The position numbers were made by a program, and so were the translations under genes. This document shows positions 20,665 through 30,825 of a stretch of DNA of 64,000 bases, piece by piece. Positions within the stretch are counted from its first letter, which is position 1. The number at the start of each line of letters is the position of its first letter. The notes under the pieces are model-generated. The model was not told the DNA's origin. It was given only the letters and a program-made list of their open reading frames with translations, and ran no database searches. The stretch comes from Zygnema cylindricum (taxonomy: Eukaryota > Streptophyta > Zygnematophyceae > Zygnematales > Zygnemataceae), in NCBI GenBank assembly GCA_037447655.1, contig JBBHKE010003041.1:62001-126000 (forward strand). Direction: 5' to 3'.

Positions 20665-21351
20665 ATGTCGTCTATTCCTTACAGGCAGATTGTCGAAAGC
20701 CTCATTTATTTCATGAACTGTACTCGTCGCGACATTACAGCAGCGGTTGGAGCCTTAAGCCGAAGTCTGCAAAATCCAAGGAAGTCGGACTATGAGGCAG
20801 CAAAGAGAGTTCTTCGTTATCTTGCAAGAACTCGAAATCTTACACTCTCTCTCGGTGGAGGGGAAGTCAAAATTCATACATGGAGCGATGCGAGCTACGG
20901 AGATATGCCCAGCCGACGCTCCACCACCGGATATATTTTGAAGATCGGAAGTGGAACTTGCTGCTGGAGCAATAAACTTCAGAAGGTAACAGCTCAGTCT
21001 ACCATGGAGGCTGAGTACTTGGCTGCCAGCTCGGCAGTTAAGGAGTTACTTTGGGTAAAGTCTCTTCTCCAAGAGCTTCTCTTTTTGCAATTTGGACCAT
21101 AGATAGTGTGGTGTGATAATCAGGCAGCAATCGTTATTGCATCTAATCCCAGTCATCACTTTAAGAGCAATAACATTATTATCAAGCTACACTTTGTAAG
21201 AGAAAAAGTGATGGGAAAATTCTTGAAGTTCAGTTATTTACCGGATGAGCAAATGGTGGCTGATATGATGATGAAACCCTTACCTGCTCCCAAATTCAAG
21301 TTCTGTAGAGAGGCATGTGGACTGAGTGACTGGCAGAGTCTAAAGCTTTAG
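20665..21351 (+). pseudogene. copia RNase H, M
   Basis: The segment has SIPYRQIVESLIYFMNCTRRD, RVLRYLARTRNL, TWSDASYGDMPSRRSTTGYI, STMEAEYLAASSAVKELLWVK, then a single stop at 21100, then WCDNQAAIVIASNPSHHF and a tail ending CREACGLSDWQSLKL. Catalytic D-E-D are present. Only one internal stop breaks it. Confidence 0.9.
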
Positions 21352-21356
21352 AGGAG

Positions 21357-22094
21357 TGTTGTTCTAAGAAAGTTGTAGTCCTCTCTCTGCCTCAGCTGTT
21401 TTGGACTTAAGCTATTTTTGGTTGAGTTCGGTTCATTACTTACCAAAATTAGTTGACAGTGAAGTTGGGAGTTCACGGTTCATTCAAACTTGGGACACGC
21501 GTCGTCACTTAAGAGAATGCGTGAGTATGTCTTCCGTGGACGTACGGAAATTCGGCAGGACCACGGGATTTCGTGAAGTCGGTTCTACGGTGCCAAATCC
21601 TCTAATCGGACCGCTGACAGCCGCCGCCAACAAATAATGACGAGGCGTGACTAGATCATTATCACTTTACGTTGTCTGAACTTCGGTGTAAGTATTTGGT
21701 AGAATAGAACTTTGTTCGTAGTGAATTATTTGTTGTGATAGAATGTTAGATGTACGGTTGGAATGCCTCCGTACAGCTTAGTGTAGTTTTGGTGTATAGA
21801 AGTAGGACTTAGTGAATTTGATTTTTAGGAACAAATGATATGAAAACTGTACACTCAGTTTTATGTAATTTCATTTCTGCATATCACACAGATCTGTGAG
21901 CGGAATTGATTGAAATTTTGTGTGTGTTCCTTTGTATGTTATCTACACTGTGGTAAATTTTCAAGACCATTTGAGCGTTTTTTTGAAAGTTATAGTCTGT
22001 CAAAGTTTCTGTTCAGCCATCGGTATTTGTGGAAGCTTCCTCTCTTGATTTGTTCTACGATGACTACTGTTGCATCTTCTTCATCTTCAGTGCC
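21357..22094 (+). mobile_element. 3' LTR of M, end missing
   Basis: It starts TGTTGTTCTAAGAAAG directly after the polypurine tract and matches the M 5' LTR across its length without insertion N. It breaks off at CAGTGCC. Confidence 0.85.
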
Positions 22095-22431
22095 ATGTTA
22101 TTTTTTGTTTATGTGGTCCACACGGAACAGCATTTGTTGGCGGTCTCCGTCCGCCGCGTCCATATCAAATTCGGCACCTTAAACAAATTTCCATGTGCCA
22201 TTTCGTCCTCAAGTGTATTTATGCACTAACAAACGGATTTTTTTGGACTGTCTTCTTTCTTGTAGTGACATGTGTCTCGGGAGTGTATACAAAGGTGAAC
22301 TCCCTACCGAGATAGTGCAACATCAATTCTGGTTTGTATTGAACCAAACTTAAAACCAAATATACGCTAAGTCGTAAAACTCTCTCTCCCTTACACTCGA
22401 GGCATAGAGAGGACTAAAGCTTTCCAAAACA
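22095..22431 (-). mobile_element. 5' LTR of K, distal part
   Basis: It matches the right part of the LTR at 9885-10725 (GGCGG...CCGCC hairpin, then CACTCGAGGCATAGAGAGG) and ends TTCCAAAACA at 22431, the LTR start in sense. About 30 bp also found left of M are duplicated here, and the join to M is at TGCCA. Confidence 0.8.
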
Positions 22432-22738
22432 ACAGTGTGGCCATCTGTACAAATCTATTCTGATATTCCCTTTCCCACAACTTAGAGATATGGAATTGCT
22501 ATATGGAATCAGCGCCATCGCTGGAGCCTTCGAACAGCTTCGAAGGGGTTAATGCAGCGTACACGCGATAGCATCCAGACACCGGAACGGTTGTTTTCCC
22601 CCGGCTCCTTAAATCCAAGGGGACAACCACTTCAGTGCCCTCGTGATCCTCCGGGCCTGAAAGTGTAAATTATTCCTACCTTATGTTCAACTCCATGTTC
22701 AACCTTGTCCACGTAGCCATACCCAGTAGAATTTCAAA

Positions 22739-23050
22739 TTACTTACTTTCCACTACGAGGAAGGGGAGTTGAATTTGTACGTGTTGGCCTGCGTCATTTG
22801 CAAATTCGATTTCCATTACTTTAATTATGTTATATACTGGTTGGCTCCCACTGTTGATTGTACTCAGGCATATGTCGCTTCGACTAATTTTTGGCTTGAG
22901 TTCCTCGGGAAATTGATGTAATGCTGAGGTTATTATGAGGTTAGGGAGAGCTCTACTATCCACCACTGCATCTAAATACCCGCCGTTTCCATTAAGTTTC
23001 AAATTTCCAGTCCTCTTAAGAAAAGAGCCTTTGACAGGGCCTTATAATCT
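22739..23050 (-). pseudogene. gypsy retropepsin-like protease (Q)
   Basis: The segment reads GYLDAVVDSRALPNLIITSAL, resembling the usual D-S-G-A active site with the glycine replaced by arginine. It is followed by VMEIEFANDAGQHVQIQLPFLVVES and, after a frame break, FEILLGM. The active site change and the breaks mean no function. Confidence 0.65.
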
Positions 23051-23052
23051 CT

Positions 23053-23908
23053 ATCCGCCATATAAGTTTTTGGTTTCGCCGACATGAAGACTATTTTGGG
23101 TGGTTCTACCAACGCGATTATTTCCCTCCTGGTGTGAATCTCTTCCCCCAATGCTTGAATGAGGATTTCTTCAAGCAAATTGTGGGAGGAAGCTATCCTT
23201 TTGACGTGAGTCAGAGCGTACGGCATCAGGTGTCATACTAACATAACTGCGGGTTTGGAGGAAGTGGGTGAGCTTTGGGCGATGAAATGGGTGAGTCCTC
23301 GTCTTCCGATTTCTCATGTTCCTCCCCCCTGCTTCCTTACTCTCTGCGTCAGAATTCCCTGTTAGAGGTGTAATTTGCGGATTTCTTAGTGATCTTTCAG
23401 CCAAGTATCGGTCGAACCATTCTTGATCTGTTTCGGTTGTCGAAGCATCCTTTTCATGTAATCTTCGAAACCGAGAGGAGGTTTCTTTGGAGCCGGAGGA
23501 GGCGGATGGGTCGGTTTTTGGCCGAGCCCAAAGTCACTATTCAGAAAGACAGCTCGCGGTGTGAAGGGTAAAGGGTCGGTTGCTTTGAGGCTGTGGTCTT
23601 TTAGTTCCATCGGCTGGTTGTCCTTTTCTTTGTGAGGACGTGGTAGAGCGTAGTTGCCAACGACTGTCCCCTACTCTGACGTTCGAGGCTTTGGACATAA
23701 ATGTCCAAGCATGATAAGCCTTTGGAGGCTTCATATCCCAACCCATGAGGTCATCATCATCTTTACCCACTATGGTATGCTGTGCCAACTCCGCTAGTTT
23801 TTCTAGTTCTTGTTTCTGATTCTGTTTTTGAGCATGCGTCAGAGGTTGAGGTGTGCGGGCATTCGATCCTAAGCGGAGAGCAGCCAATTTTGCTTCCATG
23901 GCGGCCAA
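23053..23908 (-). pseudogene. gypsy Gag C-terminal / linker region (Q)
   Basis: Several short open stretches in different frames lie between the zinc knuckles and the protease, for example AALRLGSNARTPQPLTHAQKQ and VDNHTIVGKDDDDLMGWDMKPP-like segments. The composition fits a gag-protease linker. No recognised domain. Confidence 0.45.
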
Positions 23909-23983
23909 TTGAGTACTCTAATGCTGAATGATATGTTTCAGTGTCAGTCTACTTGATCCCGGTGTCTCGGGAGATTGACGTCC

Positions 23984-24295
23984 CTAGGGATACAAAAGTT
24001 GCAATGGTAGAGGATTAACGGTTGTTTCCCTTTTGCCCGTGAACAAAGCATATTGCATCATTTTTTTTGGGACCCCATTTTTTCGGAAACATTGCCTTAC
24101 TTTATGGCCCATGAACCCACAAGCCTCACATTTGAACCCCTCAGTTATGTACTTCCCCCTTAGCTCATTAGAGATCTGAGCATTTCTCTTAACAGGGATT
24201 GAGACATTGAGCTTCTTGGGGCATCGTTTCCACCCGTGACCAGTTTGGTTGTAGTTCAAGCAATTGTAAAAAAAAACTTTTTCATCTGCCCCCAT
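23984..24295 (-). pseudogene. gypsy Gag zinc knuckles (Q)
   Basis: Two CCHC-like knuckles are visible: CLNYNQTGHGWKRC, with the second cysteine replaced, and CEACGFMGHKVRQC, which is intact. Such knuckles bind the element RNA during packaging. Confidence 0.8.
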
Positions 24296-24832
24296 TCGAG
24301 GTTTGGATCAGGTCTCAGCTTATTCTTTTCCTTTAAGCTTTCGCAAAGCTTGAAGTTATGTTTGTTCCTCTTGGTTAAGAGAGGATTCCCCTGAGAAACC
24401 TGCAAAGTTGGCTCGCGCTTTGCCGATAACAGCCTTTTCCCTCACCTCGTTGTGTACAAAATGAACATATAACTTCATTCTAACCAATGAAATTTCTTAC
24501 GCCGTGTTATTCATGTCGTGAATAGCCTGAATGGCACTCCAACTATTTAGAGTTTCCTGTCGTATTGGCCCGAACGAATTCCGAACAGCGATATAGTATT
24601 TTGTGGCTATGGCTGGTGTATCAATTGTAGATAACTTGGTCTTCTAACAGAGGCTTAAGAGGGGATTGAACAACGTCTGCGGAGTTCCATTTTTCAAACA
24701 TCGAAATTGCGTGAACTCCTTGATTGCAGTTTCGTTCCTCTCTGTATAAAGGAGTCTCCAAGCGTCTAGAAGAGTGGTGCAATGAGTGGGGTTGGCGACC
24801 ATCCGAGTGGCTGTCTTGGCGGCCTATAGGGC

Positions 24833-25252
24833 CTACAGATGTTTGACATAGGCCCTACTTTGGGCTTGCAGTTTCATGTCCATAGTGAAAGTGGAGGTGA
24901 CAGGTCCTGTTGCGGCGGCAGCCCTTCCTTGGGCCTGCAGTTTCATGTCCATAGTGAAAGTGGAGGTGATAGGAACTGCTGCGGCGGCAGCCACATCAGC
25001 TGCTGCCTGAAGGGCTTCGGCGTCCAAAGTTGGATCAGATATTTTGATGCTAGGAGCCATCAACAAGGGTTGACGCTCCTTATAGTTAGCCAAAGCTCCT
25101 CCGGCTATATAATTCACCATCATCGGAAAAAGAGTTTTCTCAAAATCCCCTGGGATGGCCCCTCCCTTGTATTTGTTAATGTCGTACTGGGTGAAAGATG
25201 TCGTGCATGAGAGAGAAGCAAGGAAATCATGCATCATAACCAGCAAAGTCAT
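24833..25252 (-). pseudogene. gypsy Gag N-terminal part with internal repeat (Q)
   Basis: An open stretch of 139 residues begins TLLVMMHDFLASLSCTTSFT and contains an alanine-rich tract followed by two copies of TSTFTMDMKLQAQ. It continues in broken frames to about 24300. Placement upstream of the knuckles supports gag; the fold is not recognisable. Confidence 0.5.
24853..24990 (-). repeat. tandem duplication of about 75 bp in gag of Q
   Basis: GGGCYTGCAGTTTCATGTCC with its following 50 bp occurs at about 24853 and again at about 24929, giving the repeated peptide TSTFTMDMKLQAQ. Confidence 0.85.
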
Positions 25253-25990
25253 GCTCTAGACATATATACAAACGAAAATTAATGAGAAGGAAAAATATAT
25301 ATACAACATGCAAAAGATTAAAGGTGAAGATGACCAAAGGAATAAAAGGCAAGAATACTCCCCTAGCATGAAGTGGCCCCTATAATTCCCCCCCCTAGCT
25401 CCTTAGCCTGCGGATGAGCTGGTCATAACCGCTGGCAGCTCAAGACAGCCATAGAAAAACCAATGGCTAGCTGGCACAGCTATCAATGGAGGAACTAAGC
25501 ACTACATGTGGAACCCATGGTTACAATGGTGCACAAGAGCTTGGAAGTCTCGTTGTCTGCTTGCCTGCAAAATGTACATTCCGTCGCCTTTGTGATTGGC
25601 ATCCTCATCGGATCCATATCCTGTGACAAATCCGGTAAGTAACAAGGTGCATAGTTCTTTGAATGCTCTCGAATTATCTTTGTATCCGCACCCTACAAAC
25701 CCAACATCCCATTAGCATCAATTTCCACCACACGAAGAATGTGTGGTGAAACATCCGTCTCCAAAGTGTCAAAATATTGTCGTCAGAGGTACACCTAATC
25801 TCTGACCCAATTAGATTGTTGTTGAGGCTTGTAACTGTTGTTTTTGAAATGTTAGTTTCGTACTTACGCCACATTTTGTGCGCACGCGACGATTCGTGCG
25901 TAGGTTATTACTGGAAATATTGTGGTGGTACAAATGGAGGTTCGAATGGATTTGTGGATTGGGGGAGTAATTGTACGATTGAAATTAAAG
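25253..25990. other. no gene recognised
   Basis: This is probably the 5' untranslated region of gypsy Q. I could not find a primer-binding site or an LTR edge in it. Confidence 0.4.
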
Positions 25991-25999
25991 GGATTAATT

Positions 26000-26945
26000 G
26001 AGTGGCTCGGAATACGTTTACAAATGGACGGCGCATCGCGAAGCGATCCGATGTGAAATTTACGAAATGTTGAATATGTACGCCGCCGGTACGAAGCGTC
26101 TTATTTGGACAAGTGTACTTTATTTGCGAGAGGCGTATTTATTGCAAAGGACGCAAGTTCGGTACGGTTTAATTTCGGCAAGTGGTACGTGGTACATTTG
26201 GAGGGCGGACGGCATCCGCCGATATGTCCAAAGGATTGTATTTTGATAATGTGGTATCAAGTGGACCGTACGTATGTGATGTCAGTTCATGACGTGGTTT
26301 CGTCCTCAAGTTGACTAATCAAGTTGATACTCAGTACGCGGATTTTACGGAAGCGTCCATGTAAATATTTGGTTGAACATTGATGTGTCTTTTTGTGAAT
26401 TAATTATTAGTGTAGATTTACTCACTTTGACATACCTTGAAGTATTCGGGTATACCGACATTAATAGAGGTAGCTGGTAGATAGCGTACGGCTGATATGC
26501 CTCCGTACATTCATCACTAAGCTCTTGTATATATTTGTAGGACTTCGTCATTTTAGGACATAGGAACTTTTTGGACCAAAAACTGTTTATGGTTATTTTT
26601 GGTTATTTTATCTGAGGATTACTCTCATATCTGCAAGCGGAATTATCTGAAATTCTGCATGTGAGTTCCTAATTATATTTTTAATATTTTCACAAATTTT
26701 TAGGTCTATTGTGTGCCTGGTCTGTGTTTTACTTCATTGTGAAGTTAGTCTGTCTGATCAAAGTTTTGGCAGACTGTTTTTCTGCAACTTTGACTAGATG
26801 ATGTGATCAATCTATTTATTATTTTTGTCTGAAACTTTGTGAGGTCATTTTATATCCTAGATAATATCTGTAAATGTAGTTTCAGCTTGATTTGTTAATT
26901 CTTTTGAATTCTGTGTGTATCCAAAGTACGCTGTTTTTAGGGTAG
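26000..26945 (+). mobile_element. divergent K-type LTR fragment (R)
   Basis: It shares with the M LTR the order of motifs: GTAAATATTTGGTTGAACA, GTACGGCTGATATGCCTCCG, TAGGACTTCGTCATTTTAGG and GCGGAATTATCTGAAATTCT. The GGCGG...CCGCC hairpin lies near 26205. No primer site follows. Both ends are approximate. Confidence 0.6.
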
Positions 26946-26979
26946 TCTGTGGTGCTTCCTAGGGTGAATCCATGGCTAG

Positions 26980-27877
26980 AAATGGCTATGGACAACTCTA
27001 ACTGCCACTTCACGTGGTGGCAAAGCGCAAAGTATCCCGATGTTGGGAAATCTGCAAATTATCGAAATCCATGGGCATCTCACGAGCGAAAAGCAAAGCA
27101 CGGCGAGTTAGTTCTTCGAAGAATATGGTGTCAAACATTAGAGGCAAGGGTAAACTTAATGCTTTTTGAATATTCCGACCGAGCAAGGGTGCGCGAATGA
27201 AGAGAATATAGTACGGGCTGAAATTAGCTAAGCTAGCCTATACGGACATCCGGTATCCCATGGTGATATAGCCCAAGGATTCGTCCCAGATAGAGATGTG
27301 TTTCTTTAAACAATGCTTTTGGAGAGCCCGCTTAAAGGTTAGGACAGCTCGTTTCGCCAAGCCATCGGCTTGTGGGTGATCACGACTCGTCCGGCGATGA
27401 TCAATTAAAGCTTCATCCAACATCTCTTGAAATTCCACGCGGAAATGCGTACCCTGGTCCAAGACAACCTCCGCAGGAGCTCCATAACGCATGAGAACGT
27501 GCTCTTTAAAAGCAGCGGTGGTTAATTTAGCAGTCTTGTGGGGAAGAGCAACCACCTCTATCCACTTGATAAATTTTCTATCATTATCATGATATATTGT
27601 TTTCCCATTCGAGATAATGGAAACGGTCCGGCAAGATCCACGAACCAACGATAAAAAAATCCTCTGATTGCAATGGTTGTAGAGACACCTGCCGATTAGA
27701 GAAAGAGGTGCGTAGCCGGTCGCATGTGGCGCATTTGTGGAGAATGGCCGCCACATCCGTTTGCATTTCGGACCACCAATAGCGTGCCTGTACAAGGCTC
27801 AAAGTAGGCTTGGTCCCATAATGGCCAAGCTCGGTATGTATCTACTCAATCAAGGACAAGCCCTTGGTTGGCCGGGG
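26980..27877 (-). pseudogene. Ty3/gypsy integrase (relic P)
   Basis: In sense the zinc domain comes first (IHTELGHYGTKPTLSLVQARYW, CATCDRLRTSF), then the core (KFIKWIEVVALPHKTAK, VVLDQGTHFRVEF, SRDHPQADGLAKRAVLTFKRAL) and its continuation (WDESLGYITMGYRMSV). As in the relic at 2658-2951, the expected catalytic glutamate is lysine. It is cut at 27877 by the LTR of copia O. It lies in line with the gag-protease-DNMT part of gypsy S on the other side of O. Confidence 0.85.
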
Positions 27878-28079
27878 TGTAAAAAAAAGAGGTATTTTCT
27901 AGTTCTGAATAGTGTAAAATTAAAATAGGAAGACAGCTAAGGCAGCCTTCCTCTTACTCCTCTCTCAAGTCCCCACACTTGTTGCAGTCACTGAATACTG
28001 GAGAGGGAGGTAGTGCCATGGCTACCTAGGCTATCTTCAAGGAAATAGGAGATAGCCAAAGCTAGTGCTTAGCAAAAGT

Positions 28080-28165
28080 TGGTTGCCAGAGCCAGGATTT
28101 GATCCTGGTACCTATCGTCGGCCAAAGTAGCCGGTAGCCGATAACTTTGTCCTATAATCTAGGAC
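28080..28165 (-). other. tRNA-iMet-like segment in O LTR
   Basis: Minus-strand bases 28108-28080 form CCAGG-ATCAAAT-CCTGG followed by CTCTGGCAACCA. This resembles the T-arm and 3' acceptor end of plant initiator tRNA-Met (T-loop starting A-T-C, then CTCTGATACCA). A D-arm-like tract lies at about 28125-28150. Confidence 0.6.
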
Positions 28166-28715
28166 CACTGCTAGGATATATAGGGTTTGATAACACTTTA
28201 AAGATTTGAACGCAGGAATTTCCATTTAACTATTTAAAAAGACTGATAGAACATAGAACGGGTTGTACTTATATACAATACGAAACAAATGGTACGGACA
28301 TTTATTTCGACGGTCAGTATTAAAAGCTGATCTGAATCGAACGGCCATGGCGGAAGCCGACGTTCTAGAATGGCCGCTTTGGCAGTTTTTCCGTCACCGC
28401 CACATCAAATGACACGTGGCGACATATCATGGACTTGCAAAATCTCCAAGAAGCTTCACAACAAGTCCGGAAATGACAGGCATCACCTCTATGGCCATGT
28501 CGTACTGAAAGTAATCCGGCCTGTACCTTTATGTACTCTACAGTTATCTGATTGGTGCTATACTTTAGTATTAGAGGGTATAGAGAGGGATCTAGGACTT
28601 AGCCAAATTGAGGTAGCGCCTCTCTCTCCCAGAGAGCTTCTGTACAAATAGGCCATCTTTGGCCATTGATAATTAGCTGCTCAAGGGAGCAAATTCAAAG
28701 ACTATTTTTGCTATT

Positions 28716-28749
28716 GACTCAGGGGAGTATTGTCTTCACAAAGGTGAAG
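28716..28749 (+). other. leader hairpins, O LTR
   Basis: The second hairpin is CTTCAC-AAAG-GTGAAG (28734-28749), where both sides of the second and third pairs agree although the bases differ from other copies. The first hairpin is weakened to four pairs. Confidence 0.65.
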
Positions 28750-28874
28750 TCAGTCACAATTAGTATATGCGCGTGTGGCAGTTATTCTTGATTGAACACA
28801 AGTGGGTCAGGGTTATCCTAGAGGCTTAGTGTGAGCTACCATCTTTGTGGACCTATAGAGGTCTCATAGTTACA

Positions 28875-28889
28875 CATTATGGGCCCACA
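28875..28889 (+). other. half-tRNA primer-binding site, O
   Basis: CATTATGGGCCCACA matches the primer-site consensus with three differences and follows the LTR directly. Confidence 0.75.
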
Positions 28890-29843
28890 CTATAGGGTGC
28901 CCATCTTTAATGGAGCAAGCTTCATATACTGGGAAAGTATGATGACACGAGCTCTATGTGAAAAGAGGTTTTGGAGGATAGTGAGTAGAGGGGTGAAGCA
29001 TTCATTCAATTCAATCGTTCCTCCAAGGTTTGGGGGAAGCAAGTTTACCAGAAAAACAGATCCAGCTACAGTGGAGGATTCGGAGGAGGGAAAGAGCATT
29101 GTGATAGAAAAAGGGAAAGACAAGGAGATAATTACACCGAAAGCAACACCTATTGCAACCGAATCAGCATTAATGTCACCTATTCTGAGGAATGAAGAAA
29201 TTGATGTTGATACATGGGACTAGAACAACATGGCGGCAAAACACTTCATTCTCCGTCATCTTACTCAAGGGCTTGCATCTCCTTATTTGCAGGTAGAAAG
29301 GGCATCAGATCTATGGATTGCTCTCAAAGAGATGTACCAGAGTGGTACGATTTAGCAACAGCAATTGGCTGATCAAAAGATAGATGCATATGCATACAAG
29401 GAAAAATGTTGGATTTTTGAAATGATCTAGCAACCCTTTTCATGGAATTAGAGAGTGCTGGACGGGCAGAAACAGAAAAGATGAAGTTTGTCTATCTTTT
29501 TATGAACTTACCTGATGATAATAAAAAAAAAGTCAACAGAGTGCAAGATTTGCCAGACTCTAGATGGATTTGGAATTCGGTGGTAGGAATGATTCTCGTT
29601 CGAGAGAATACGACAGAGATCCGGAGGGGAGGGAAGAGTGGACATGCTTTGGCAGCAGGTACTGATTGGAGGAATAAGGATCCCAAAAAGTCAGTAGGAA
29701 ACTATGGAGGGGGAGGACGCAAAACTCAGTCCGATCAATCCGAATCGAGGGTCTTAAAAGGGTTGTGTCACTTTTGCAAAAAACTAGGACACTATATGGC
29801 AGAATGTACCAAGTTAGCCGAACTTCGCGTAAAGGAGGGGTAG
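28879..29843 (+). pseudogene. copia Gag, O
   Basis: The first 115 residues (MGPHYRVPIFNGASFIYWES) are open to a TAG at 29221. After further stops the gag domain reads HFILRHLTQGLA and YQSGTI, and from 29442 a 133-residue stretch ends with the intact CCHC knuckle LCHFCKKLGHYMAECTKL. A TAG at about 29841 precedes the protease linker. Confidence 0.85.
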
Positions 29844-29879
29844 ACTGATGGACCTACAAGAGGAAATAAAAAGGCACTT

Positions 29880-30221
29880 GTGACACTGGTACATGAGGCG
29901 GAGTCCAAGGACGAGGACGATAAGCTCTTATTGGATGAGGAGCTAGAGGCGAAACCTGAGGTCGAAATTCCACAAAAGCGGATATATTCTTTCGGTGGAT
30001 TAAAAGGTGAAGCAGGGTGGATTGTAGATTCAGGTGCCTCCATACACATGTGTAAAGATAAACACTTGTTCACTAAGATAAGAAAGATTCCCACCGTAGA
30101 GATAGAGTACGGGGATGGGAGGATATTTACTACTACTCTTGTAGAATCGGTAGATCTGAAAGTGTTAGTAGAAGGGAAGACATCTACAGTCACATTCTCC
30201 GATGTATTGTTTATTCCGTAG
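29880..30221 (+). pseudogene. copia protease, O
   Basis: An acidic linker is followed by AGWIVDSGASIHMCKDKHLF with an intact D-S-G active site, IEYGDGRIFTTTLVESVDLK, and TFSDVLFIP. The frame then meets TAG, exactly where F has TAG and C1 has CAG. Confidence 0.85.
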
Positions 30222-30248
30222 CTGAACAAAAACCTCATCTCTACATCT

Positions 30249-30825
30249 ATGTTAGATTATAAGGGCTTTGATACTAGCATTAAGAAAGAAGTCTTTACTG
30301 CTAGTTTTGAGGATGAAGTTTGTTTTACTGCTGAAAAAGGTAGCCAAGGGATGTTTAGGCTGATATTAAGCAATGAAAAGAAGAAACTTTATTATGTTGG
30401 TGTTCATGATATAATATTGATGCATAAGAGACTTGGACATGTGAATCTAGATAAGTTAAAAACGATAAAAAAAATGGGAGTAGTGGAAGGGATTCAATTT
30501 GATGATAATGAGAATCTAAGTGATTGTAGTGGATGTGCTCAAGGTAAAGCACACAGGTTACCCTTTCCAAAAACTGCCACCTATATGGAAAAAAAAGGTT
30601 CAGGATTCAATACATACAGATATTTGGGGACCGGCCAAAGTGCCTTCTCCGGGGGGGAAGAGATTTATGATAACTATTACCGATGATTGGTCGCGGTATT
30701 CCAAGGTGTATTTTCTGAAAAAAAAGTTAGAGGCTCCGAAATGTTTTAAGCAATATAAGGCATGGAGTAAGAAACTCCATGAAAACTCAATCAAGAGGGT
30801 AAGGAGTGACAATGGTGGAGAGTAA
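30249..30825 (+). pseudogene. copia GAG-pre-integrase and integrase N-half, O
   Basis: Reads NEKKKLYYVGVHDIILMHKRL, GHVNLDKLKTI, DCSGCAQGKAHRLPFPK. A one-base frameshift near 30595 moves the rest into another frame (IHTDIWGPAKVPSPGGKRFM, ITDDWSRYSKVYFLK, RVRSDNGGE). The two aspartates are intact; a TAA follows DNGGE. Confidence 0.85.

Larger units (their letters stand above)
15323..22094 (+). mobile_element. K-type copia element M, nested in the K 5' LTR
   Basis: The order is 5' LTR (15323-17267, interrupted by solo LTR N), primer site (17268-17282), gag, protease, integrase, RT, RNase H, polypurine tract (CTTTAGAGGAG, 21346-21356) and 3' LTR from 21357. The last part of the 3' LTR is missing: at TGCCA it switches to K LTR sequence at about 22095. 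All domains are present but carry several stops and at least one frameshift. Confidence 0.85.
9885..22431 (-). mobile_element. K-type copia element K, nearly full length, interrupted by M
   Basis: The parts in sense order are a 5' LTR (22431-22095 plus 15322-14789, split by element M), primer site 14774-14788, gag, protease, integrase, RT, RNase H, polypurine tract (10731-10740) and 3' LTR (10725-9885). Most domains are readable but broken by stops, and the protease active site is D-S-E. LTR divergence suggests an old insertion. Confidence 0.8.
22440..25252 (-). mobile_element. Ty3/gypsy gag-protease relic (Q)
   Basis: The minus strand holds a gag region, two CCHC knuckles and a retropepsin-like region in the proper order, broken by many frame changes. 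No RT, RNase H or integrase is attached; copia K lies where they would be. The protease region differs clearly from that of the DNMT-bearing gypsy at 31390-34967, so I treat it as another family. Confidence 0.7.
27878..28874 (+). mobile_element. 5' LTR of O (997 bp)
   Basis: It starts TGTAAAAAAAAGAGG followed by TATTTTCTAG and ends CATAGTTACA before the primer site. It holds the tRNA-like segment (28080-28165), a G-box (28412-28417) and the leader hairpins. The terminal 20 nt, which encode the Gag start in other copies, read ATAGAG with an in-frame TAG, so the normal start is lost. Confidence 0.85.

Noticed and set aside
22440-25252. Gypsy Q as the missing gag-protease part of the DNMT relic at 1935-7751
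   Set aside because: Strand and order would fit, but its protease region differs from that of DNMT element S, and K lies between without matching flanks. Left open.
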